Below, one piece after another: positions 44,301-53,855 of a stretch of DNA of 64,000 nucleotides. The translations under genes and the position numbers were made by a program. The first letter of the stretch is position 1. Every line of letters starts with the position of its first letter. The notes below the pieces were generated by a model. It was not told the DNA's origin and made no database searches. It saw nothing but the letters and a program-made list of their open reading frames with translations. Origin of the DNA: Microterricola gilva (GTDB lineage Bacteria; Actinomycetota; Actinomycetes; Actinomycetales; Microbacteriaceae); the NCBI RefSeq assembly GCF_004217495.1, contig NZ_SHLC01000001.1:372001-436000 (forward strand), read 5' to 3'.

Positions 44301-45283
44301 ACGTGCCCAACTCGCGGCCGGCCAGGGCGAGCGGAGCCGCGACGACCGCGGTCGCCGTCGCCCGTGGCGGCGCGCAGACCGTCGGCCCCGATGCCGTCGT
44401 GCAGCGGGGGTCGGCCTCGCTCACCGTGCGACGCCTGGTCAGGGACCCGGCGAGCATGGTGGCCGTCGCGGGGATCCTCCTGATCGTTGTGCTGGCCATC
44501 GCGGCGCCGCTGATCGCCCAGCTCACCGGGCACGGCCCGAACGAGCAGTTCCGTGATATCGGCCTCACCCCGGAGGGGCTGCCCGTCCCACCGGGGGAGA
44601 CCTTCCTCTTCGGAACGGATCAGCTCGGCCGCGACGTGCTCGTCCGCCTCGCATACGGGGCACGGGTCTCGCTCGTCGTCGGCGTCGTCGCCTCGCTCGC
44701 CGCCGCCATGATCGGCGTGCTCGTCGGCATCACAGCCGGCTTCTTCGGCGGCAAGGTCGACACCGTGCTCAGCCGGGTCATGGACCTCGTGATGAGCATC
44801 CCGTTCCTGCTCGCCGCGATCGCCCTCGTCTCGGTCGTCGGGCCGAGCCTCGCGCTCAGCACCGGCGTCATTGTGTTCTTCACCTGGACGCCGCTCGCAC
44901 GCGTCATCCGCGGGCAGACGCTGGCGCTCCGCCAGCGCGAGTTCGTCGAGGCGGCGCGCTCGCTCGGCGCCGGACAGTTCTCGATCATCGTGCGCGACAT
45001 CCTGCCGAACCTCATGGTTCCGATCCTGATCTACACGACGCTCATGGTGCCGGGCGCGATCGTCTTCGAGGCGACGCTGTCGTTCCTCGGGATGGGGGTC
45101 GTCCCGCCGACGGCCAGCTGGGGCGGGATGCTCGCCGAGGCGGCGAACAACTCGATCTACCTCGTCGCGCCGTGGCTCGTGCTGATTCCGGGAACGGCGT
45201 TGCTCATCGCCACGCTGGCGTTCAACACCCTGGGTGACGGTCTGCGCGACGCCCTCGACCCCCGCGCGAGCAGGAAGGCCTGA
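44297..45283 (+). CDS. Peptide ABC transporter permease (DppC type)
   Basis: 328 residues. A long hydrophilic N-terminus (about 55) precedes the first membrane helix; GTDQLGRDVLVRLAYGARVSLVVG (given in part as LGRDVLVRLAYGARVSL) is diagnostic of DppC. The EAA-like loop is VEAARSLGAGQFSIIVRDILPN. The order ATPase - DppC - DppB is the reverse of the common dpp order. ATGA overlap with the ATPase gene. Confidence 0.92.
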
Positions 45284-45286
45284 CCC

Positions 45287-46252
45287 ATGCTCTGGAGATA
45301 TCTGCTCAAACGGGTCGGCTTCGCCCTGCTCGTGCTGTTCGTGCTCAGCCTCTTCGTCTTCGCCCTGTTCTACATCGCGCCGGGCGACCCGGCACGCGCG
45401 ATCGCCGGCGACAAGGCGACAACCGAGGTGCTCGCCCAGATCCGGGAGAACCTCGGACTGAACGAACCGATCTACGTGCAGTACGGCGTGTTCATGTCGA
45501 ATCTGCTGCAGGGCGACCTCGGCTACTCGTACCGCAGTCAGCTGCCGGTGTCCGAGATCATCGCCGACCGCATCCCGGTGACGGTGTCCCTCGTGTTCGG
45601 CGCCGTCGTGCTCTGGCTCGCGATCGGACTCCCGATCGGCATCACCTCTGCCCGCCACCCCGGCAGCTTCCGCGACCGGGCCGGCCAGGCCTTCGCCGTC
45701 GTCGGCATCAGCTTCCCCACCTTCGTGCTCGGCATGATGGCGCTGTACCTGCTCTACTTCATACCGACACGCGCCGGCCTCATCCTGTTCCCGCCGAGCG
45801 GCTACGTGCCGCTGACGGAGAGCGCGGGCCAGTGGGCGTGGCACCTGCTGCTGCCATGGCTCACCCTCGCGCTCGTGTCGGCGGCGATCTACGCCAGGCT
45901 CTCCAGGGCGCAGATGCTCGAGGTGCTCGGCGAGGACTACATCCGCACGGCCAGGGCCAAAGGCCTCACCGAGCGCCGCGTCGTCTACCGGCATGCGCTG
46001 CGCAGCGCGATGCCGCCGCTGGTCACGCAGCTGGGCACGGACATCGGACTCATGCTCGGCGGCGTGATCGTGATCGAGACCGTCTTCGGCCTCCCGGGCC
46101 TCGGCCGGCTCGCTGTCACGTCCGTGGCGAACCAGGACCGCCCTGTGATCATCGGCGTCGTGCTCGTCGGCGGCCTGTTCATCGTCGTCATCAACATCAT
46201 TGTCGACACCCTCTATGCACTCATGGACTCCCGAATCCGCACGGCTTCGTGA
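45287..46252 (+). CDS. Peptide ABC transporter permease (DppB type)
   Basis: 321 residues, six membrane helices. YLLKRVGFALLVLFVLSLFVF is helix 1 (noted in part), GDPARAI follows it, and DYIRTARAKGLTERRVVYRHA is the cytoplasmic EAA-type loop. It starts four bases after the DppC stop and ends 31 bases before the proline iminopeptidase gene, so the peptidases belong to the same transcript. Confidence 0.92.
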   Translation: MLWRYLLKRVGFALLVLFVLSLFVFALFYIAPGDPARAIAGDKATTEVLAQIRENLGLNEPIYVQYGVFMSNLLQGDLGYSYRSQLPVSEIIADRIPVTVSLVFGAVVLWLAIGLPIGITSARHPGSFRDRAGQAFAVVGISFPTFVLGMMALYLLYFIPTRAGLILFPPSGYVPLTESAGQWAWHLLLPWLTLALVSAAIYARLSRAQMLEVLGEDYIRTARAKGLTERRVVYRHALRSAMPPLVTQLGTDIGLMLGGVIVIETVFGLPGLGRLAVTSVANQDRPVIIGVVLVGGLFIVVINIIVDTLYALMDSRIRTAS

Positions 46253-46283
46253 GCGGGATGACGGACCAGGGAAGGACACCGCG

Positions 46284-47573
46284 ATGACCATCGAGTACAC
46301 GATCCCGGGCATGCACGTGCGGGAGCACCGCATCGATGTCCCGCTCGACTGGGCGAACCCGGATGCCGGGTCGATCCAGCTGTTCGCCCGCGAGGTGGTC
46401 GATCCGGCCCGCCGCGCGGAGGAGCTGCCGCTGCTCGTCTACCTGCAGGGAGGGCCAGGCGGCAAGTCGCCGCGGCCCGTGTCGCGGGACGGCTGGCTCG
46501 GCGCGGCGCTGAAGCGCTTCCGGGTGATCCTGTTCGACCAGCGCGGCACGGGCAGGAGCTCCCGCGTGACCGCCGCGACGGTCCGCTCGCTCGCCGAGCG
46601 GGACGCGGCCGCCCACCTCATGCACTTCCGCGCCGACTCGATCGTGCGCGACCTCGAGCACATGCGACGCACCGTGTTCGGCGGTGTGCGGTGGCGGACG
46701 CTCGGCCAGAGCTACGGCGGGTTCATCACACTCAGCTACCTGTCGACGGCGCCGGAGGGCCTGGCCGCCTGCTACGTCGCAGGCGGCCTGGCCGGACTGG
46801 ACGCCACCGCGGAGGAGACGTACAGGCGAACCTACCCGCGTGTCGCCGCCAAGACCCGGCGCTTCTATGAGCGCTACGAGCACGACCGCGACAGGATCGC
46901 CGCCGTCGCCGACCACCTCGAGGCAACCGACACCCGCCTGCCGGACGGCGACCGGCTCACCGTGCGCCGCTTGCAGACCCTCGGCATCGACCTCGGCATG
47001 GGGCCGGGCGCCGAACGGCTGCACTGGCTGTTCGAGGAGGCCTTCGACGGCGAGAGCCCAGACGGCACCGGCCTGAGCGACACCTTCCTCGCCCAGGTCA
47101 TGACACGAACGAGCTACGACGACAACCCGCTCTTCGCCGTCATGCAGGAGAGCATCTACGGTCAGGATGCCGCCGCCACCGCCTGGGCGGCGGAGCGCGA
47201 GCGCGCGCGGCATCCGCAGTTCGACCCGGCCGAACGCCCGCTCGCCTTCACCGGCGAGATGATGTACCCGTGGATGTTCGACGAGATCCGCTCGCTGCGG
47301 CCGTTCAGAGCCGCCGTCGACGGGCTCGCCGCGTGGCAGGAGCACACCCCGCTCTATGACGCGGAGCGGCTCGCCGCGAACGAGGTCCCGCTCGTTGCCG
47401 CGGTCTACGACGACGACATGTACATCGATTCCGGGCTCTCCAGGTGCACGGCGGCCCGACTGGGCAACGCCACGGCCTGGATCACCAACGAATTCGAGCA
47501 CGACGGGCTGCACGGCCCCGTCGTGGCCGAGCGACTTTTCACACTCTTGGACGACCGCGGAGGAGCACGATGA
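46284..47573 (+). CDS. pip: Proline iminopeptidase (alpha/beta hydrolase, S33)
   Basis: 429 residues. QGGPGGKSPRP is the family oxyanion motif, FDQRGTGRSS follows, the nucleophile is Ser143 (GQSYGG), and His410 (DGLHGP) is the likely catalytic His. S33 enzymes of this length remove N-terminal Pro (and often Hyp) from peptides. The ATG follows GGAAGGACACC. Its stop overlaps the aminopeptidase P start (ATGA), so intake and trimming of proline-rich peptides are encoded together. Confidence 0.9.
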   Translation: MTIEYTIPGMHVREHRIDVPLDWANPDAGSIQLFAREVVDPARRAEELPLLVYLQGGPGGKSPRPVSRDGWLGAALKRFRVILFDQRGTGRSSRVTAATVRSLAERDAAAHLMHFRADSIVRDLEHMRRTVFGGVRWRTLGQSYGGFITLSYLSTAPEGLAACYVAGGLAGLDATAEETYRRTYPRVAAKTRRFYERYEHDRDRIAAVADHLEATDTRLPDGDRLTVRRLQTLGIDLGMGPGAERLHWLFEEAFDGESPDGTGLSDTFLAQVMTRTSYDDNPLFAVMQESIYGQDAAATAWAAERERARHPQFDPAERPLAFTGEMMYPWMFDEIRSLRPFRAAVDGLAAWQEHTPLYDAERLAANEVPLVAAVYDDDMYIDSGLSRCTAARLGNATAWITNEFEHDGLHGPVVAERLFTLLDDRGGAR

Positions 47574-49000
47574 CAACGATCACGACCAGCGAACGGGGCC
47601 GCCTGCCGGTCCTGACGAAGAACGCGGGGTTCCAACGCCGCATGGCAGAGGACTGGGGCGTTCCCGACCGGGCACCGCGCCTCGCCGCCGGGCTCTCCGC
47701 CTCGACGGCCGGGCACAGGGACCGGCTGAGCGCCGAGTGGCCTGGCGCGACGCTCGTCGTCTCCGCCGGCGGTGCGATGCTGCGCAACGACGACGAGTTC
47801 TTCCCGTTTCGGGCTGACAGCGACTTCCTCTGGCTGACCGGATGCCCGTCCCCCGACGCGGTCCTGGTCATGTACCCGGGCGGTGCAGGGCACGACAGCG
47901 TGCTCTACCTCAGCGAGCCGATCGTCGCCGGCGACCCGGACTACGTCTCGGGGCGGGAGCGCAGCGAACTCTGGATGGGCGGTGCCCCGACGCTGCGGGA
48001 ATGGTCGGAGGCGCTGGCCGTCGAGGTGCGCGGGCTCGGCAGCCTCGCGGGAGACCTCGGTGTCGCGCGGACCTCTGCGCTCTACTCGGCCGGTCGGCCG
48101 ACCGCGGCATCCGGCCTGCCTGTCGAACTGCACGCCCGCGGCGCGGCAGAGCTCGGCCGGAGCATCTCGGAGCTGCGCGTCGTGAAGGACGACTGGGAGA
48201 TCCAACAGCTGCGCGAGGCCGTTGACGCGACGGTCGAGGGCTTCGAGGCGGTCGCCTCCGAGCTGCGCCGGGCGAGCGAGGACGGCGGCGAACGCTGGCT
48301 GCAGGGAACCTTCGATCGGATCGCGCGCACGCGAGGCAACACGACCGGGTACCGCACCATCGTCGCGGCCGGTGAGCACGCACCCGTGTTGCACTGGACC
48401 CGCAACGATGGGCCCATCCGGGACGGCGACCTGCTGCTGCTCGACGCCGGCGTCGAGACGCGCACCTTCTACACCTCCGACGTCACGAGGACCTTCCCGA
48501 TCAACGGCGGCTTCACGGCAGCGCAGCGGCAGGTGCACGACCTCGTGCAGGCCGCTCACGAGGCCGGCATGGACGCGGTGCGCCCAGGAAACACCTTCAC
48601 CGGCTTCCACCACGCCGCCATGGCCGTGATCGCGCAGGGCCTGCACGACTGGGACCTGCTCGGCGTGTCCGTCGACGAGGCGCTGAGCGAGCAGGGCCAG
48701 CACCACAGGCGCTACCTCATCTGCGGAATCGGGCACCACCTCGGCCTCGACGTCCACGACTGCAGCAAGGCCAGGCACGAGCACTACAACGGCGCGGAAC
48801 TCGCTCCCGGCATGGCGCTCACGGTCGAGCCCGGCCTGTACTTCCACGCCCACGACCAGAGCGTTCCACCTGAGCTGCGCGGCATCGGCGTGCGCATCGA
48901 AGACGACCTCGTCGTCACGGCGACAGGGGCAGACAACCTCAGCGCGGCGCTCCCGCGCGACGCGACCGGACTCGAAAACTGGGTGCGGGGGCTCCAGTGA
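47570..49000 (+). CDS. pepP: Xaa-Pro aminopeptidase (aminopeptidase P, M24B)
   Basis: 476 residues. The N-terminal creatinase-like domain contains FFPFRADSDFLWLTG. The pita-bread catalytic domain has all five metal ligands of M24: Asp in LLLLDAGVE, Asp in YTSDVTRTF, His in GIGHHLGLDVHD, Glu in LTVEPGLYF and Glu in VRIEDDLVV. It removes residues preceding Pro, complementing the iminopeptidase. The ATG has AGGAG seven bases upstream and a four-base overlap with the previous stop. Confidence 0.93.
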   Translation: MTTITTSERGRLPVLTKNAGFQRRMAEDWGVPDRAPRLAAGLSASTAGHRDRLSAEWPGATLVVSAGGAMLRNDDEFFPFRADSDFLWLTGCPSPDAVLVMYPGGAGHDSVLYLSEPIVAGDPDYVSGRERSELWMGGAPTLREWSEALAVEVRGLGSLAGDLGVARTSALYSAGRPTAASGLPVELHARGAAELGRSISELRVVKDDWEIQQLREAVDATVEGFEAVASELRRASEDGGERWLQGTFDRIARTRGNTTGYRTIVAAGEHAPVLHWTRNDGPIRDGDLLLLDAGVETRTFYTSDVTRTFPINGGFTAAQRQVHDLVQAAHEAGMDAVRPGNTFTGFHHAAMAVIAQGLHDWDLLGVSVDEALSEQGQHHRRYLICGIGHHLGLDVHDCSKARHEHYNGAELAPGMALTVEPGLYFHAHDQSVPPELRGIGVRIEDDLVVTATGADNLSAALPRDATGLENWVRGLQ

Positions 49001-49102
49001 CACCGAACCGCGCACGCCGTGCCCTACGATTCAAGGGGAACAGGCGCATGCCGTGCGTCACGGGCGAGCCCGGTGTTCGAGCTGCTGCAGGGAGAGGCCG
49101 TC

Positions 49103-49801
49103 GTGGCTGAGAGTATGACGTTTGTCGGAGTCGAACGCCTCGAGCGCGGGGTGAGCCTGCGCGAGATGGTCGAACGCGCGCTCGCCGCGGCCATCATCTC
49201 GGGTGAGATGCCGCCGGGCAAACTCGTGTCGGCCCCCGGCCTCGCCGCCCAGTTCAACGTGTCGGCGACACCCGTGCGCGAGGCCATGCTGAATCTCGAG
49301 AAGCGCGGCTTCGTCGAAGCCGTGCGCAACAAGGGGTTCAGGGTCACGGATGTCAGCGAGGACGACCTCCGCCAGATCGTCGGTGTCCGTCGTCTGCTGG
49401 AGCCTGAGGCCATGCAGCAGCTCGCGGGCTCGCTGCCGGAGACGGCGCTCCCCGAGCTGCGTCAGATGGCGGAGACCATCGTCGCCGGCGCCCAGTCCGG
49501 CGACCTCCGCAGCTACCTGGAAGCCGATCAGCGCTTCCACCTGCGGCTCACGGCGCTGCTCGGCAACCCGCTCCTCGTCGAGGTCGTCGCCGACCTGCGC
49601 TCACGCACCCGACTCGTCGGCCTCGTCTCCCTCGTGAAGTCCGCCCAGCTGGAGCGCTCGGCCGCCGAGCACATCGAGCTGCTCGAGGCACTGGCATCCG
49701 GTGACGGCGACGGCGCACGCGCCCTGATGGACCGCCACATCGGCCACACCCTCGGCTGGTGGGCCGGCCTGCCAGAAGATGACGCAGAGTCGGCACACTG
49801 A
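49103..49801 (+). CDS. GntR-family regulator with FCD domain (candidate local regulator)
   Basis: 232 residues. The winged helix lies at about 10-75 (EMPPGKLVSAPGLAAQF, VSATPVREAMLNLEKRGFVEA split as SATPVREAMLNLEKRGF). The FCD all-helical domain at about 80-220 has a metal/ligand set suggested by DQRFHLRL, HIELLEAL and MDRHIGHT. GTG 49103 follows GGAGAGG; ATG 49115 is an alternative. It sits at the end of the importer/peptidase operon and before the catabolic genes, and FCD regulators commonly sense carboxylic or amino acids. Control of the four motif copies is inferred. Confidence 0.9.
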   Translation: MAESMTFVGVERLERGVSLREMVERALAAAIISGEMPPGKLVSAPGLAAQFNVSATPVREAMLNLEKRGFVEAVRNKGFRVTDVSEDDLRQIVGVRRLLEPEAMQQLAGSLPETALPELRQMAETIVAGAQSGDLRSYLEADQRFHLRLTALLGNPLLVEVVADLRSRTRLVGLVSLVKSAQLERSAAEHIELLEALASGDGDGARALMDRHIGHTLGWWAGLPEDDAESAH

Positions 49802-49922
49802 GCCGAATGGAGCACGTGCCGGCGCTCACAGCTGCGTCGGCGAGCCCCGAGCACGCCGCCGCACGGCCCCAGAGAGTGGAGCGCTGACCGCGGAGGAAAT
49901 CGGGGCTCGCAACTTTTAGCAA

Positions 49923-49939
49923 TGTGTGACATATTACTA
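49923..49939 (+). promoter_or_regulatory. Operator copy B (GntR/FCD motif) before the dehydrogenase operon
   Basis: TGTGTGACATATTACTA, containing the near-palindrome GTGACATATTAC (49926-49937), lies 30 bases before the ATG at 49968 and overlaps the most likely -10. This position fits a repressor. Confidence 0.65.
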
Positions 49940-49967
49940 ATGTCGCCACGCCAAAGGAGGAGTCGAG

Positions 49968-51152
49968 ATGGTCACGGATGTACTCATCGTGGGTGCCGGA
50001 ATCATCGGCGCCGCGTGCGCGCGCACCCTCGCTGAAGCCGGCATGACGGTGACCGTCCTCGATCGTGGCGCAGCGGCATCCGGCACCAGCGCCAAGGGCG
50101 AGGGCAACCTCCTCGTCTCCGACAAGGGTCCGGGCGCCGAGCTGCGGCTCGCGCAGTACGCGGCTTCGCTCTGGCCCGCCGTGACCGCCCAGTTGGCCGA
50201 GCAGCTCGGCCCACGCTTCCCCGGGGTCGAGTACGAGCGCAAGGGCGGCATCGTGGTTGCGACGACCGAGGCGGGAGCGGCCCCACTGCTGGCGTTCGCG
50301 GGCAGCCAGCGTGCAGCGGGCGTCGACGCCCGCGAGCTCGACGTCGCCGGCGCCATCGCGCTCGAACCGGAGCTGAACCCCCGCATCACGGCCGCCGTGC
50401 ACTACCCGGAGGACGCCCAGGTGCAGCCGGTGATCATGACGGAGGCACTGCTGGCCTCCGCCCGCAGGAGCGGCGCCGTCGTGCACACGGGTGTCGAGGT
50501 GATCGGCGCGCTCCGCGACGGGGCCGGCCGCATCAGCGGTGTGCGCACGAGCGCTGGCGACATCCCGGCCGGCGCGGTGCTCATCGCGGCCGGCCCATGG
50601 TCAGGGGAGGTCGCGGCGGCCTTCGGCACGAGCCTCCCCGTTCGCCCGCGACGCGGGGTCGTTCTCGTCACGAGCCGGATGCCGCACCGCATCTTCCACA
50701 AGGTCTACGACGGCGACTACTTCGGGGCGACGCAGTCGAGCGACGCGGCGCTGCAGACCTCGAGCGTCGTCGAGTCGACGGCGGCCGGAACCGTGCTGAT
50801 CGGGTCGAGCCGGGAGCAGATCGGCTTCGACGACCGCCTCCGTGTGCCCGTGCTGCACGAGCTCGCGGTCAAGGCGCTGCGGATCTTCCCCTTCCTCGCC
50901 GGCGCGAGCATCATGCGCAGCTACGGCGGATTCCGGCCGTACACGCCAGACCACCTGCCCGTGATCGGAGCGGATCACCGCGTCGACGGGCTCTGGCACG
51001 CGAGCGGGCACGAGGGGGCGGGCATCGGGCTCTCCCTCGCGACGGCCGAGATCATCGCGGCCGACATGCTCCAGCGCACCCCGCCGATCGACCCGTCCCC
51101 CTTCCGCCTCGATCGCGCCAGCCTGGCCGCTCACCTCGCGGAGGTGGCCTGA
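49968..51152 (+). CDS. FAD-dependent amino-acid dehydrogenase, DadA-like (hydroxyproline dehydrogenase subunit)
   Basis: 394 residues. VLIVGAGIIGAACARTLAEAG is the FAD-binding fold (given in part: VGAGIIGAACARTL), SGTSAKGEGN follows, and the C-terminus GGFRPYTPDHLPVIG with GHEGAGIGLSLATAE closes the FAD site. It belongs with two following genes (2Fe-2S protein and pyridine/FAD protein) to a trimeric D-amino-acid type dehydrogenase. In hydroxyproline clusters this oxidises cis-4-hydroxy-D-proline to pyrroline-4-hydroxy-2-carboxylate. AAAGGAGGAG is a very strong ribosome site. Confidence 0.88.
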   Translation: MVTDVLIVGAGIIGAACARTLAEAGMTVTVLDRGAAASGTSAKGEGNLLVSDKGPGAELRLAQYAASLWPAVTAQLAEQLGPRFPGVEYERKGGIVVATTEAGAAPLLAFAGSQRAAGVDARELDVAGAIALEPELNPRITAAVHYPEDAQVQPVIMTEALLASARRSGAVVHTGVEVIGALRDGAGRISGVRTSAGDIPAGAVLIAAGPWSGEVAAAFGTSLPVRPRRGVVLVTSRMPHRIFHKVYDGDYFGATQSSDAALQTSSVVESTAAGTVLIGSSREQIGFDDRLRVPVLHELAVKALRIFPFLAGASIMRSYGGFRPYTPDHLPVIGADHRVDGLWHASGHEGAGIGLSLATAEIIAADMLQRTPPIDPSPFRLDRASLAAHLAEVA

Positions 51153-51153
51153 G

Positions 51154-51477
51154 ATGGCCGCCAGACTGCTTCCATTCGGCGATGACCGCGCCCGCCCGCA
51201 CCAGCCAAGCCCGATCGAAATCACGGTCGACGGCGTCGTCGCCGCCGGCGTTGCCGGCCAGAGCATCGCCGGTGTGCTGCTGGCCTCCGGCCGCCTCGAC
51301 TGGCGGCGCACATCCTCCGCCGGTGCCCCGCGCGGCCTGTTCTGCGGCATCGGGGTGTGCTTCGACTGCATCGTGACCGTCAACGGCGATCGCGATGTGC
51401 GCGCGTGCATGCGCCGTGCCGCCGACGGTGACGAGGTGCTGAGCCAGCACGACACTCTCCCGGAGGTGACAGCGTGA
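51154..51477 (+). CDS. 2Fe-2S ferredoxin-like subunit of amino-acid dehydrogenase
   Basis: 107 residues, one small ferredoxin domain with cysteines in FCGIGVCFDCIV and VRACM (four-cysteine [2Fe-2S] pattern). It starts one base after the preceding stop and its own stop overlaps the next GTG (GTGA), so subunits are made together. It relays electrons between the two flavin subunits. Confidence 0.88.
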   Translation: MAARLLPFGDDRARPHQPSPIEITVDGVVAAGVAGQSIAGVLLASGRLDWRRTSSAGAPRGLFCGIGVCFDCIVTVNGDRDVRACMRRAADGDEVLSQHDTLPEVTA

Positions 51478-52916
51478 CCAGTGTCCTCGTCATCGGAGCC
51501 GGCCCGGCCGGGCTCGCGGCTGCGACCGCCGCGCGCGCCAGGGGCGCCGCCGTCATCCTGCTCGACGCCGCCGACGCGCTCGGCGGGCAGTACTGGCGGC
51601 ATCTGCCAGCCGAACGCCCCGCGGCCGACGAGCGCATCCTGCACCACGGCTGGTCGAGGTTCACGGCGCTCCGCGACGGGCTGGAGGCCGACGCCGGCTG
51701 CGAGATCATCACCGGCGCGCAGGTCTGGGCGATCGAGGCCGGGGCGGATGCCGCACCGACGGTGCACGCACTGATCGGTCCGTCCGACGGCGGGCGCAGG
51801 CGCGGACGCAGCTTCACCCCGGACGCCGTGGTGTTCGCAACCGGCGCCCACGACCGCACGCTGCCGTTCCCCGGCTGGGAGCTGCCCGGCGTCTTCACCG
51901 CCGGAGCGGCCCAGGCCTTCGCCAAGGGGGAGCGGGTCGCCGTCGGCCAACGCGTCGTCGTCGCCGGGGCCGGCCCATTCCTGCTGCCGGTCGCCGCCTC
52001 CCTCGCCCAGACGGGCGCGAAGGTCCTCGGCGTCTACGAGGCGAGCCGCACCTCGGCCCTGCTGCGTGGCTGGCTACCGAAGCCGTGGCAGCTGCTCGCG
52101 TCGGCGAAGAAGGGCGGCGAGCTGGCCGGCTACGTCGGCAGCCACGTCAGAAACCGGATCCCGTACCGGCTCGGCCGTGCGGTCATCGCCGCGCACGGCA
52201 ACGAGCGGGTCGAGGCGGTCACGATCGCCGCGCTCGACGCCGACTGGGCGCCGATCGCCGGGACCGAGCGCCGGATCGCGGCCGACGCCGTCTGCGTGAG
52301 CCACGGCTTCACGCCGCGGCTCGAACTGCCGATCGCCGCCGGGTGTCGGATCACCGGCGACGGCTTCGTCGAGGTCGACACCGCGCAGCGTTCCAACGTG
52401 CCAGGCGTGTACGCGGCCGGCGAGATCACCGGCATCGGGGGAGCAGACGCCGCGCTCGCCGAGGGCGGTGTCGCAGGCCACTGCGCGGCCGGCGGCGACG
52501 CACGCGACCCCGAGCTGCGCGGCACCGTGCGTGCCCGAGACAACGCAGGCGGCTTCGCCGCGCGGATCGAGGCGGCACACGGCATCCGCCCTGGCTGGCC
52601 GGCCTGGCTCGGCGACGACACGATCGTCTGCCGTTGCGAGGAGGTGCCGTACGGGCGGCTGCGTGACATCGCCGACCACACCTGCTCGAGCGGCCTGCGC
52701 TCCCTGAAACTCAGCACCAGGGCCGGCCTCGGCATCTGCCAGGGCCGGGTCTGTGGCCGCACGGTCGAGCAGCTGCTCGGAACGGCCGGCGGAGCGGAGG
52801 CGGTCAGCAGCGACCGCCGCCCCATCGCAGCGCCCGTGCGCATCGGCGAACTCGCCGCAACACTTTCACCGCAAGAACCCACCGAACACGTCCAAGGAAA
52901 GGACACCAATGTCTGA
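51474..52916 (+). CDS. FAD/NAD(P)-type oxidoreductase subunit with BFD-like 2Fe-2S domain
   Basis: 480 residues. SVLVIGAGPAGLAAATAARA is the N-terminal dinucleotide fold; VVVAGAGPFLLPVAASLAQTG is the second. Near the C-terminus IVCRCEEVPYG and GICQGRVCGRTVEQLLG give a C-x-C ... C-x4-C set, a bacterioferredoxin-ferredoxin-like [2Fe-2S] domain. This is the HcnB/alpha-type subunit of the trimer. GTG start by four-base overlap; its 3' end overlaps the next gene by eight bases. Confidence 0.88.
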   Translation: MTSVLVIGAGPAGLAAATAARARGAAVILLDAADALGGQYWRHLPAERPAADERILHHGWSRFTALRDGLEADAGCEIITGAQVWAIEAGADAAPTVHALIGPSDGGRRRGRSFTPDAVVFATGAHDRTLPFPGWELPGVFTAGAAQAFAKGERVAVGQRVVVAGAGPFLLPVAASLAQTGAKVLGVYEASRTSALLRGWLPKPWQLLASAKKGGELAGYVGSHVRNRIPYRLGRAVIAAHGNERVEAVTIAALDADWAPIAGTERRIAADAVCVSHGFTPRLELPIAAGCRITGDGFVEVDTAQRSNVPGVYAAGEITGIGGADAALAEGGVAGHCAAGGDARDPELRGTVRARDNAGGFAARIEAAHGIRPGWPAWLGDDTIVCRCEEVPYGRLRDIADHTCSSGLRSLKLSTRAGLGICQGRVCGRTVEQLLGTAGGAEAVSSDRRPIAAPVRIGELAATLSPQEPTEHVQGKDTNV

Positions 52917-53826
52917 GAAGAAGTTCGACCTCGGCGGCGTCGTCGTCGCAACAACCCTCGCGTTCAAGGAAGACGCGTCGGCACCGGCTGGCCTCGCCGT
53001 CGATTACGACAAGTTCGCAGCCCACTGCGACTTCCTGATCGAGAACGGATGCCGCGGCGTCGGCCCGAACGGCTCGCTCGGCGAGTACTCCAGCCTCACC
53101 GACGAGGAGCGTCGCCGCGTCATCCAGGTGGCCGTCGAGACCGTCGCGGGGCGCGGCCTGGTCGTCGCCGGCGTGCACGGTGTCGGCTGGCACCAGGCCG
53201 TGCAGTGGGCCGAGTACGCCAAGGAGGACGGCGCGGACGGTGTGCTGCTGCTGCCGCCGACGATCTACAGGGCCAACCGGGCAGAGGTCATCGAGCACTA
53301 CGCCAAGGTGAACGAGGTCGGGCTGCCGATCATGCTCTACAACAACCCGATCGACACCAAGGTCGACCTCACGCCCGATCTGGTCGCCGAGCTCGCCCAG
53401 CTCGAAAACGTCGTCGCGATCAAGGAGTTCACGACCGACATCCGTCGCGTGCTCGAGATCCAGGAGCTCTGCGACATCGACGTCATCGCCGGAGCGGACG
53501 ACCTGCTGTTCGAGTCGCTCGTCGTCGGTGCGACCGGCTGGTTCGCCGGCTACCCGAACGCGTTCCCGAAGGAGGCCGTCGAGATCTACACCCTGGTCAA
53601 GGAGGGTCGGATCGAGGAGGCGCGCGAGCTCTACAAGGCGCTCGTTGCCGTCTTCCGCTGGGACTCCAAGACCGAGTTCGTGCAGGCGATCAAGCTGTCG
53701 ATCGACATCGCCGGGCAGAGCTACGGTGGCCGTACGCGTCCGCCGCGCGGACCGCTCAGCACGGAGACCGAGTCCCGCGTGCGCGCAGACACCGAGAAGG
53801 CGCTCGCGTACATCGCGGGCCGCTGA
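52909..53826 (+). CDS. DapA-family lyase, probable pyrroline-4-hydroxy-2-carboxylate deaminase
   Basis: 305 residues, TIM-barrel of the DHDPS/NAL superfamily. The Schiff-base lysine is Lys172 (VVAIKEFT) and the catalytic Tyr is Tyr144 (IMLYNNP); GPNGSLGEYSSLT forms the substrate loop. In a cluster with a hydroxyproline epimerase and 2-oxoglutarate-semialdehyde dehydrogenase the usual reaction is deamination of pyrroline-4-hydroxy-2-carboxylate to 2-oxoglutarate semialdehyde. Substrate assignment is by context; a plain DapA is excluded by the neighbours, not by sequence alone. Confidence 0.85.
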   Translation: MSEKKFDLGGVVVATTLAFKEDASAPAGLAVDYDKFAAHCDFLIENGCRGVGPNGSLGEYSSLTDEERRRVIQVAVETVAGRGLVVAGVHGVGWHQAVQWAEYAKEDGADGVLLLPPTIYRANRAEVIEHYAKVNEVGLPIMLYNNPIDTKVDLTPDLVAELAQLENVVAIKEFTTDIRRVLEIQELCDIDVIAGADDLLFESLVVGATGWFAGYPNAFPKEAVEIYTLVKEGRIEEARELYKALVAVFRWDSKTEFVQAIKLSIDIAGQSYGGRTRPPRGPLSTETESRVRADTEKALAYIAGR

Positions 53827-53855
53827 GCACCGCCGGAGACCTCGAGGAGCAGACG

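Noticed and set aside
47405-49015. 536-codon minus frame opposite aminopeptidase P
   Set aside because: Antisense shadow; aminopeptidase P has all five metal ligands on the plus strand.
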